Assembly (NCBI GenBank): GCA_037389465.1 | Contig: JAZARR010000201.1 | Location: forward strand, 434,001-498,000 | Reading direction: 5' to 3' | Length of the DNA stretch: 64,000 nucleotides | Source: Baylisascaris procyonis | Taxonomy: Eukaryota; Nematoda; Chromadorea; Rhabditida; Ascarididae | In this document: one piece after another, positions 46,701 to 59,200 of the stretch | How the letters are laid out: each line of letters opens with the position of its first letter | How positions within the stretch are numbered: position 1 is the stretch's first letter | Notes under the pieces: model-generated | Seen by the model: the letters and a program-made list of their open reading frames with translations, nothing else | The model's database searches: none | Told to the model about the DNA's origin: nothing | Position numbers and translations under genes: made by a program

Positions 46701-49700
46701 CTCTCGAGCATATCCTTATATTTGTGGAATAATTGGTGTGTTTGATTATTAATGAGCACCCTTTAAGAACTGGCACACCACTTAGCGAGTGAGCACTCGA
46801 TCACACCTTCTATAAAACACACAAGCTTCTCAGCTAGCCAGGTGATTAGGCCAATGGTCACTAGATCAAGGCTCATTTAATAAGCAAGTTGAGTTGAGGA
46901 GGCAAATGAACTCGATGAAGTGAATTCAAAATTCAAATAGTCGAAGTGACAGATGTGTGCACGAACGGCCATGTCAGCAGTCATTTCTTTAGTTGGTTGG
47001 TCATTGTGGCGTAAGAATATTTTTTCTAACAGCAGGAGTAGTCGAAACAACTCAAATATAAAATCACTAATATACACTTGTAAAACTGATCGGTATCTTA
47101 CGAAATTGTTTGATGAGGTGAACAGCATATTGGACCGCGCTTTTTCGGTACTCTTCTCTACTTATTGCCTCATCTGCCGTATATGGGTTATATCCAGACT
47201 TCGATCCTATATTATTGGCCAACTAACTTATCGATCTTTAATTCGTTTCTTGGCTATTTCTTCGATCACAACTGCTCAAAATCAAGGAATTCACCGAAAT
47301 ATTTCATCGGTGCGGTGTAATTTGTTTGTGTTGGAACTTAACGATTTTCAAAGAGGCGTATCACTGTAACAAATTTGTGCAAAATATTTCGCGAGACCTA
47401 ACTAACTAGCGCGACATTCACAATCAATCAGCACATCAATCGTACTGCACAAATAAGTTCACAGGAGAAAAAAAAAATTCGCTCAAAGTGATTCGTCGCC
47501 TTTGGCGTTATTTCACTTAACCATTGCCAGTTCTTGAAACGACGTATCACCCCCTCGATCGTCACTAATCATTCATCATTTCTCTCGAAAAATTTTTCGC
47601 ACATTTATTGCTTAGTCGATCGATTCGTATTGAAATTAAAATTGTTGTAAATATATATTTTCCGATATTGATATGTCGAAAGAAAATAATTCCATCAGAT
47701 GTAATTTCTACGTTTTTTTATGATTACAAATAGGCTTAAAAGTTTGTAGATTATTTTTGAAAACATTACAATCAAGGATAACAACAGGTATTTAATTGCA
47801 GATGTGCTGAAGTACAAAGGTGTTGAAGTGTGAATAAGGTTTTTTTTTAATATTATTAGACGATGATTATTTACGTCTATACCTTTCTGTTCAAAATACT
47901 GCCAATTTCAAAGTAACTGTTAGTGTTCTATGTTCATCAGACGTTGCATTATGCGCATTCTCCAACTAATGCCGTACGAGAAAAGAATAGTCTCACATAA
48001 CCAGGTGGTAAAAAATTCGCGAAATGAGAGGAAGCTCATAAGTTTGCGCCTCTTTAAGAATGTTGCTTCTACTACTTATTGCTTATCATTCATAATTATG
48101 TTGGAGCATTAATAATCCAAGTTTTCAACCTTTAAAATGCAATCTTTTGAGATTTCTAAGAAACGGAAGAGAGAGCTCGTTCAGCCAACATTAACAACAA
48201 AGATTTACGCAAACGATTCGTTCCCTTCGGCGGCGTATCGTTTAGGGAGCCTGTTTTGGAGAGAATTTTTGCTGCCATTGAAAGCGTCAAATATTACACT
48301 GCTTTCAAAAATTTGCGTTCTCGTTGAATGTCATCCAACACTATCGCTTCACCGTTACAGTTTTTAAGAGTCAAAGAAGCCGGATGTTGTCACCATCACA
48401 TATAATCATAAAAACGGAAGGAACCCAATATTGTGAGTAGAAATTGCCTGCCATAAGAAAATATATTAATTGAGCATTCTTCTGTTATATTTGGATGCGA
48501 AATGTTAGGCAATGAAAAAAATTGTTACTGTAATAGATTTCTTTGTTACGTTTAACAGCTGGAACGGGGCAAATTAACGACTTCAAACGATTGCAAAGAG
48601 GTTTTAATCAATCGTAGTAAATCCTAATAAAGGTGGATTATGAAAAGCTTGAAGGTTTTTCAGCAAAGCAACGCAGAAAAAAGGCTGCTCAAGGCATCAA
48701 TGAATGAACGCGGGAATTAGCAATATATCATCCCTCCCACAAAAGTGTGGAGAACATAGTTAAATTCCTCAAGTGAAATAAATCTCAAGAGTTTTGATTT
48801 ATGCCAATGTTATAATGAACCGAAAAGAGCGCCTTCACATGTTTCACTCAGTTGAAGAAGCAATTATAGGAAATATCGGCAAATAAATAAGCTTGTCCAA
48901 TAACGTTTAAATATTTCAAGTGATGTGGCCACTTTCGAAAATCCTCCACAAAGAATTGTTGCCTTGCAGCGCGGCCTATATCGAAATAAAACTCAAGCGC
49001 GACTGCATAAAGTTCGTTAATCCTATCTCCCGCTGATCAGAATCTTTTGAAAGTTAATCGATCACCATGATGTTTACCCTGCTCGCTAATGCTCGTGCTA
49101 AAATCTTTAGCTTGAGGTCTAGCTATTCCAGAGATGAAGCTCTTAGGCACATTGAATAGAGCGTACTAAGTGACACAAGTGAATCTATATGGAAAACACA
49201 GTATCCTCATTATGCAGCTTGCAAATGCAAATCTGCTAAAATTGCATTAATGCACTTAAACTTCAATTGAAATGAAGTAATGCTTACAAGCTTGAGCTAG
49301 CGAAATTCAAAAAAAATGTATGTATCACCTCGTCTGAAGCATTTCTGTATATATTTCCACCTTGTCTCAAATAGCTACGAAATATGTGAAGGTTTTGTGC
49401 ACCTTTCAATGATTTTAGTTTCTTCCAACTTTGGTGACTTAATCTGACCGTTGTTATGGTCGGTCATTTGGTGGAGCAAGCAATTTATCAAATATCACAG
49501 TTCTAGTTTCAGTCGTTTCTGTGCACGGCCACTCAGAGAAGCAGACGGGTACACGAGCAACATGTCGTTTCGATAAAAGGCTTCGCAAATGTGGATTTGA
49601 AGCAGCACATGGGTGAGCGAGCAACGTGTGGGGTCGGAGGGAGGGGGAGGTCCTACATTGGGTATTTTGTTATGAAGGCTATTTTCAAGACTAGTAATTG

Positions 49701-52700
49701 CATCCAAGACTGTCGTTACTATATGAGTGTTTGCATATCAAAAAGTAACCGATATAAAAGAAAAGGTGAAGCAGAATTAAATGATGCTATTTGTATGAAG
49801 AAGGCGGCACACTTTTGAATGAATAATTAGCGGCACAAGTGTAAGCAGTAACTATTAGACAAAAGTAACACAATAGATATTGGTTGAGCGCACTGTAGAG
49901 GGGAGGGAAACGGAGAGAGATAGACAGACAGAGAGAGGATGTCAAACGGAGAGAACAATTATAATGCGATTAGGAAATGTTCATTACAATTGCGTTAATG
50001 TTTTAAATCAATGTCTAACTATAAGGATTAGGTGGGCACATAATAGGGATTAAATATCACACCTGTGCGGTGGTCATTGCACATCGCCTGTTTATTTTCA
50101 TTGATTGCTCACTTCAAATCAGCAATTGTTGCGCTCTTCAAATCCATTAAATATTCATCGCTTCAATCATTCTTTTTCAATAATTTAGTATCTGATAAAC
50201 CAAAATTCGCATGCGAAATTTCTTCCCTTTTCCTGAAAAAAAAAAGTTTAAATGTTTCAAATGCGAACCCGATGAAAGGAAGAAATTCCACCTCAATACA
50301 ATCATAAGTGCACAGATAAGCAGTAATATAAGGATGGTGGTTAGCAGATGATTTCAAAAATTATAAGCTATAGTATGTTTGTGGTGACGCGGTTTATATA
50401 GCATTTGCTAACAGCGTTTTTCTTTAAAAATTAAAAAAAAAAATCACTTCTGTGAATTTTCACCGCAAGTATACCCCCCAAAAAAAGAAACTCTCCTTCA
50501 ATGTACCGTTATTCATTTGTAGCAGCTTCATCAACAAATAAGTCCACTATCGTTTGAATAGTAATCAACAAGGGAAAAACAAAAATATCTGCTCTAAGCA
50601 AGAAGATTTGATTTCAGCACATCTTCTCAACTATTCTACCACTATCGTAGTATATTTATATTAGCACAGTAGTGAATGAAATGACAAACTGAAACATTTT
50701 CCACTTTTATCGCTTTCGTCTTTTTCGCAACGAATTTTTCAAATAGTTTACACACAAAATTTTTGAAACATTTCATCGAAAAGAAATTCAAGTTCTATTG
50801 GGAAAAATCGGCTGAATATCATCAGCTAAACAGTGTGATCGTTTGTTTCATCGTGAAAAAGGGTATGAGAAATGATGATCGAATTTTTTTTTTAATTCTT
50901 ATAATGAATATGCAAATTCGCGGATTTGCTATACAGGCTTTGTAGAGATCTCACTAGAGTTTAATGGAACTTAATTTGAGAAGACTGAGTTTGAATATAG
51001 ATTATGCAAATTCAGATCTCAGAGTCTGAATTCAATTTTAACTAGGTCAGTATTTAAGAAGAGTGTATGCGCTGAAAAGTTTTCTACTTTTAGTTCCCCT
51101 GTTCAGTTATGTTCTCTTCCAGCGCTCTGAAATGGCGCATTTACTGTGAGAAGAGCCCAAACTACCGGGAGACTTTTGAATGATGAACTTGAAATATGCT
51201 TTGTTTGCGGTTTTGCGCTTCCACTTTGTTGTAATTGCCAGCCCCTATAAATAGCATTTCGTTCAAATATTGGTGGGTTATTTATTTTTCTTCTATGTCA
51301 AGGTGAACTAATCACCTTCATATATCTGATTCTATTCCTTGCAGCTTTAAAAAAAAATATCTCTTCTCTACGCTAACATTCAGTGAGCCGTTTTCGTAAC
51401 ATTTAGGAAATATTCAAAGGTTCAAACGCTGTAAGCTGCAGCACGCTTCCCAAATTTTATATACTTTGTGAAGTTTCATTTTTAATGGGCAGAAATAAAG
51501 GTTAAAGAAACTAATGGAAATCTTCTCTTCCACTGGCAAGACATTTCATTTTCACATTTAAAGAAGTGCTTTATTTAATGCCTGAAGTGAGCGATGTTCA
51601 GTCATCCAATATAAGCGGCACTCCAAATACATGAAAAGGTGTTTAGTATTCATCTAGCGATGCCGAAAAAGGCGAAAAGAATGTACTGGATTGGTATGAG
51701 TTTTTGTAAATTTTCACTTCCATTGGAAAATTCATTACAAGGAACATCTCTTATGCGTTGGTTCAAGTTGAACGCTTGCTTCATTGCGTAGTACTCAGAA
51801 AAAGCTCAGATTTTCCTAAAAATTCATTGTCAGATGGGCCGAAAATCGATTCACTAAGAAGACCGTTCCTAAATCGGTCGAGACCACCTCTATGAGAATT
51901 ATTCGAAGGGTTCTTCCATATGCATAAACGGCAAGATATATAAATATCTCATCAATGATGCACCAAGCGCGCATTCAAGATAACAAGCTGCTTCAATCAT
52001 ATATCAATCTAGTCGACTATTTTTGCTCACTGATCAACGATGGATACTGCGCAGAGAAAAGATGTTAAGTGGCATGTTATTAGGCGATATTTCTTGGCAT
52101 TATATTGGCAAACTACCATTCAAATGTGACATGAAAATTTATATTATTGCTGGAAACATATGCATCAATAAATTCCAGCATCAATTAACTTGTCTCTTGC
52201 TATGGCATCTGGTTGTGTCTTTCTTTTTTTGCAAGTTGGATACCCCGTGCATAAGGCCAGAATTACGGCTTCACTTGGTACGCAGAGAAATATGAAGGGT
52301 TTCGAAAAATTATTCTTCATTTATAAATGAGTACTATAAGAACTCATTCGAAATGATGCTATATTCAACTCTCTTCGAAATATTTTTTTTTTCAAAAAAA
52401 AGAAAGCAATAAAAGGAATAGAAAAATTAAGTGCTAACACATTGCGTACACATACGCTATAAATAACACACAAAGTAAACAATGCGGTGATATTTTGAAT
52501 ATACAAACATGCACGGTTTTGGAAAATGCTTATACAACATACAGTCCTCGATATATGTCTTGTCTTATATACACATATGTTAAAGGTTGATGTTTGGCAT
52601 TGAACTTGTGTGTTCGTTCCTTTGAAATAGCTTTCAAATCTAATATGAAATTAAATCGTGATTGCATTAGCCACCAACAAGGTTGATATTCTAAGAACGC

Positions 52701-55700
52701 TGATAGAATATAATGGCTTGAAACACAATGAATAGATGGCAATAATTTGAATCGTAAATCACTGTAATTTTGAAATGAAAATATTAATATGTATTTTATC
52801 TTTGGTTAATAAACTTTAATTGTTGAAGCACTCGATCGCTAGCCTTAAGTTGTCCAACATTTTAGCTCTTTAAATCTCAATCTCTGCTTCATTTTCTGCA
52901 GAAAGAAACGAGGGTAATTCTAGTCCGGCATTTGACTACGTGAGCGCTTGAGGGCATATAATTAGATCTCTCGCTTTTCGCGATTCGATGCAATTCCGCA
53001 TGGAGAACGCCATTAACGATTGATTGATTTTAACTGTAGCAGCATGCTCCTGACTGTAGCAATTGCAAAGTGCAAAACCACAATTTGGCTGTAGCAACTG
53101 CAAGGTGTAAAACTGCAATTTAACTGCACAATTGCAAAACCTACATCATATGTAAGTGAATATTGTGTTATTATGTGGTAGTTAACATTCACCGTGCGCT
53201 ACACCGCTTGGCCGTATGAAATTCACAGTGAAGCCAATATAATTATGGATGCTGATATTTGAAGAAATTTGCTATAGAACAATCGCAGTTAAGTATGAAT
53301 CATTCAAGAAAGAGAATATTTTAGGCACATGGTTGATTTCCTTATGAGTGGATAATTTTTTATGGATTTTTAAAAGATTTTTATAGATTTTCATAGCAGA
53401 TATTCTATAGATTACGGCTTCCTTTGGTCATTTCATTATTCTTTCGCCTTTTATCCTTCTTCACCTTTGGTGACTTTCGAGGATATTGCATCTCGCTCTT
53501 AGCACATATCTCTACTCTCGGAAATGCATCGCAAGAGTTCCTAACAACGATTGCATTCGTATAGATTGTGTGGCAGCCCGCCGAACTCATCATACGAAAT
53601 TAACAATTTCCGTTGGAGTATCCTTTATCTCTGAGTGTTTCTATTCTATAGAAAAACCTCAACAAAACAAAATCTCCAATTAAGTTTCAAAAAATATGCA
53701 AAATTCGATTAATCTGCAACCTTCATTAACTCGTGGTCAGTGGTCAACCGGTCGAACAACTAATTAGCGGCGACATAGCTATGTTCTCTAATCTTTATTT
53801 GAAAATTTTCAAATCTGCTTCTCTAAAATTTTAAAATTTCTCAAATAACCTTCATAAAGCTTATTCCATCTGCTTGTCACTTTTTCTGTCATTATCACTC
53901 CCTAGGTGGTCGTCTATTAATACATCGTTCCACATAAATCGCTAATGAATCTGTTGCTTATTTGATGAGACATTCGCAATGTTCTGCGCTCATTAAAACA
54001 TCTGCGCACATATCACCGTATCTATTTCTCAGTAGCTTAGTTCAATGGCTTGCAACGATTGCCGTAAATATGTGCAATTTTTTTTGAATTAAAAAAAATT
54101 ATTTTGTGAAAATATTCAATTATTATATTGTCGGATACGAGGAAAGCTACATAATGGATAGGTAAGCAGATTAATATCACAAGCAATAAACAGGTAATAT
54201 AAATATTGTTCACTTTGGAAATGTGTTATTATATTTATGCAAGTTAATAAGCAACGTTAATCGAAAATAAACTGTAGCATTGCGACAAAAAAAATAGCAG
54301 AAGGTTGCCTTATATAAGTAGAATTTGAGAAAGGAAGAGACATGAGTAGAGATTTGAGGTGACCATATGGCAATATGGGGCGAAAATAATTTCTCTTCGA
54401 CAAACTCTCAATGTCACTACCTAAGCACTGTAAATATTACGCTTATTTTCCGCATCAAGGATTCTGATCATAAAGACCAACTATAAGCAGATTTCTTCAG
54501 CACCGATTTGTAGATGACTTATAGTGGATGAAGATGAAGCAGTCTTAGGATATTTTATGCGGCACAATGGTGCAGTCACTTTTGTCTTACATTTGACAAC
54601 CTTACGCCACTTAATTCCTCGTTTGTTTTTCTCTATGGCTTTCGGTTGCATTCCGGGAGATACATAGTTGGAAGATATTAGCAAGGCGTTATACGCGTTG
54701 AAAAATTTCAAATTGCAAGAATTTTTCAAGTCATCAATTTTAAAAAATATTGACACCCGCAAAAAAGAGATAAACAATGTGATTAGCGCATTTGCATAAA
54801 GCGAATTTCATCATGTTCGCTTCGAAGTAGCTGTAAAAAATAATGAAGAACGGTGACAAATATTATTTTATTAGGCTCAGTATTAATTGCAGAACCTAAT
54901 CGCGCTAAATGGTGAACGCCTAATAAAGAACAGATAATTTAGCCAGAAAAAGTCGAATTCGCTATTCGAAGAGCACAACATTGTACCATAACAGATAAAG
55001 ATGCATTGATTCTAGTGATCGCTGATCTCGACTGATACATGTTCAAATAGCTTCTAGTGTTAAGTCTGAAAACAGGTTTTTCGGCACATGAGACGCATTG
55101 ATTGAAATTCAATGACGGTTTTACAGGTTGAAAGCAGATTGCAAAAGACATCATAAAACAGGTTTACTGACATCAAAATTGATAGATTTTATAAATTTAT
55201 AGTTTAAAAATGCAAAAATCTTACCAATCGAAATGCCGAGAATATTTTCGATACTGTGATTTAATTTGATCTTCTTATCGCGTTTCGATGGTGAACTATG
55301 CAATTTTTTTGCTCGAATATGCCTGTAATATGCCTGTAATTATATGATTGCAGAGAGGTGGCAATAATGAATATTGATAACATTCCACTTACAATAAGTA
55401 AACGTCTTATAAAAATTATGAAGGATGGTTGCTAAGTTCGTTTCGATGCCTATCACCAATGCATTCTCGCTGCAACTGGAAACATGGATCTTTATAAATT
55501 TGTTGGTCAAAAGGAATGGCGGTTCCGTTGCTGCACAAATATCTTTGGAAAGTCGAAAAATTAAATCAATAGCGAAGTAAGAAATAATATTAGGCAATTC
55601 AGATTGTGCAAAGTGCATTTCGAGTCTACCATGGCAACATTATTATAATTTCAGAACTTCTTTTCAAGCGCAGATCCAATTAGATCTCCACAGTGGTAAA

Positions 55701-56153
55701 TTTTCTGCATTGATTTGAAACAATCGAGGGGATGTCTTGTCAAAAATATACTTAATATGTGCATTCGATGCTTCATCGCCGTCAAATCCATGTCTCACAT
55801 CTTTGATTTGCAATTTCCAGCACCTGTTGATGGATGATACGGTAGGGGCGTTCTCACGCGAGCACACCTCCTGTTCGATGAGGCGAGCGCGTAGTTCGCT
55901 GGCGCAGATATTCGGCCTTTCGGCCTTCAGTGCCGAAATATGCTTTTCGACGGCCTGAATGGCCAGCCTCGAGCGTGGATTACCACCAATCTGGAAGCTT
56001 GTTTTACATCAAACAATCGTTGGATGCATTAGCTAACTAACAGTGAATAAAAATTAGCCCGTTCTCTAGAAAGGATTGGAAATGCCTTTTATGTTATCCG
56101 CATAGTCGCTCTCCATATTTTTCAGCTTAGTAGCCGCTGAGATCGATGTAGTC

Positions 56154-56244
<91 letters not shown>

Positions 56245-59200
56245 AATCCTTATGGCCATGTATTTCGGTGCACATCATTCGTTATAAAGTACTGATATAG
56301 AAATGATAGCAGAGAAACCCTAGGATGAACTTCGCCGCTGTACTTCTGCAGAACTTTAATGCTATAGCAAGTGAAGTGAAATTATTCGTCACCCAGAAAT
56401 TCAGTATATGCAGCACATACATATCACTATCCACCCATTAGCAAAAGTTTTGCTTTTGTCAAGAATTTCTTGTTGGAAGGCTGCAGAGGATTTGAATTTT
56501 TCCTCTCCCTCCATTATATATTTAAGATTGCTCTCTCTCTCTCTAGATGAGAAATTGTGGAGAAGCACAATATGCTCATATAATCTATCTGCGATTTGTT
56601 TTAAGTTAATAGTCAGCTTTGACACAGTGTGAATCAAAGAGACATATTAATGTTTTTTTTTTTTTGAGTGCATGACCAATCCAATAGGAAGTTGGCGGGT
56701 AAAATTTTCACATTAAATTTTTTCACGACCGGAACAGCTGGAAAAATTTGATCGCAAGACATCATATCCTACTGAATAGCTATATAAGATTTCTCCCTAT
56801 AAGACATATATGCTAGCCGCATTAGGGTATTTTACATTTAGAAGTTGAACCTTGCTGTTTCACTTCATAAATATTTTGTAGCCTGCATCTTATGCTCCCT
56901 TTTGAGAAAACAAGTTCTAGGGCTTCCTTTTTCTAGACTGACTGTCTTCAATGGCAATATGGACGCTATTTTAGTGGCAATAGTTCAGCCCACCGAAAGA
57001 TTATAATTTCACTGATATAACGAGCATCCTCAAACATGATCGCGTTGATTCATGTTGCCGCCGATGACAGGTTCGGATTAGCTATGTAAGATTGTTGTTC
57101 ATATCAATAGATACCTATACGCTAGAAGCACACCGCATGTGCAGAGGTCAACGAATAAACGCTATTCAGCAGAACCTAATATTCATTGATGTAACAAATG
57201 TAAGACAAATAGGTGATTTAATTAAGAAAGCTGGCAGTACGTACGAATATTTGTAATTCATTATTCCACGCATGCCTATTTTCTAAATGCTGGGAGCTTG
57301 AAATTTTTGGCGGATGTTCCTGAAATATTCGTACTACATGACCAACCAGTGATACGGTTGCGATAATTATACTTTTTGATCTGAATTTTGCGACAACTAC
57401 ATCATTGAAACTATTGTTACGAGTTTTGGAAATTTCTAATAACTCGCAAAAAATGAGATCGTCTTAGTCACCAAAATTACGGTGTTAGAATCACCACTAC
57501 GAAAACAGCGATCGTGAGGGCAACTCATAGAAGCTTGCATTCATATAGGAGAAAAATTCTAATTCCATAAATCCACCTTTCCTATTGTGACAAATGTGAA
57601 TTGTAAAGGCTTTCATTTCTACATGAATCCTATAGGTAGTGGTAAGTGAAACTTGGGGTTTTTAGTGAAAAAAGACAGCTTGCATTAACTCATACAGGTA
57701 TCATATTCCTATCTCATGCTACCGATTTCATCTATACCAAAGTAAAATAAACTCGGATCAGCATAGAAAAACCGTCGTGTCATAAGTTTTTCGATCATTA
57801 ACAATAACGGCAGAATTATCATTGACAAGACGATTATTTCGATGTCGCAGCAGGACTGTCGTCATAAAACAAAGCTCAAGCCCTTCATTCCTTCCCTCTT
57901 CTCCTGATCAAAGCCACGACACTGCTTCCTTTGACATATATCCTTTATGCCACAATCTTGACTAATACTAGAAGTAACCGTGTCCATTTGAGGCGATCGA
58001 AGACTGATTAAAGTTCACTTTTTTCACATACAAGCAGAATAAGAGCAAATGGAGTGTGAAGAGAGGCGGTGGGAGAGGGGGTCGAGGTACTGATCTCACT
58101 ACCGTTCCTGCGAAAGCGCTGTAGCCACGCTATCTCGTCGGTATTTCCGTACATATGCGATATGAAAGCGCAAAAGAATCCCAAAAACATTCAAACAAAA
58201 AAGAAGGCGGTTAAGATAAATGAACATTTCAAAAATCCTTATTGGCAAGAAGACAATGTAGCATCTCACAAACGACTCACACTCTAATTAAGGTTGATTA
58301 CAAAAGAAGCGAAGTTCTTAGAGCATCTGCGTTGAAATACGATAAAATGGAAACGAAAAGAATGGCGAATAAATCTCACTGCGGGATACCCCTCAACATC
58401 CATACGATGGCAGTGGCATCGACATTCACTTCGGCTAGTCATTCTACGGCGCTCATTCACGCCATTTAAATTCATCCCACACCTTGATATCGCTAACCAT
58501 CAATGATCATATCGAATTCAACCACAGCTCATTTGATAATATTATGTTTTGAAGCTTCTACCCTCGAAATAAGCTAAGTTATTGCTCTTTTGTTTTTCAA
58601 TTTCGATTTCTTTGAGTATAAAGAGAATGTTATTTCTCACTTAACAGCTTCAGTAACATCTAAGTAAAGGAAAAAGAATAAAGGAAACCTGATGCTAATT
58701 ATAGACTCAATTGCAAAGGTCAAGGAGAGGGAGGGTATGCTACTTAAATCTTCAACTCTCGAAAAAGTAACAAAATTGATAAATAACTCCACTATAGCGA
58801 AATGGTATTGACCATAAAGAAGCCATCCTTGTGAAGACCATCAAATAACACACACAGGAAGAAAAGATTTGATGCAGTATTGTGATGAAATATGAAACAT
58901 CCTGCATTTTATGCATGTTGCGTAGAGCACGCGTTTTTTGTTGCTTTTTTTTTGCTCTATAGCGCAACGAACTTTCCCTAAATCCTATGTGTTTGATGAT
59001 TGAAAAAAATGAGAGCCTTGCGGTTGTCGGGCACTTTGTTTTGTAGAAGGTTGCCGATACGATGTGGAAAACTGGTCGAATGGACAATAAAGTCTGTGCG
59101 AAAACCCGTTGCATTCGAAGGTCCCACGATAACGTGCAAGTTGTCACACTTGTACGGAGGAAGAACGGCTTCGTCTCTCTACTATTTCCCAATAAGCATG

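Larger units (their letters stand above)
45197..55751 (-). other. Gene B intron 4 (about 10.6 kb)
   Basis: This is the longest intron in the window. It contains several open frames on both strands (46273-46539, 46953-47369, 54481-54777 and others), a 35-bp tandem repeat at 53054, and G-rich and C-rich patches. None of the frames can be tied to gene B by splice phase. Confidence 0.5.

Noticed and set aside
48137..48367. Plus frame with [15 protein letters not shown], loosely like a methyladenine DNA glycosylase start
   Set aside because: The match is short and gapped, and no catalytic region follows.
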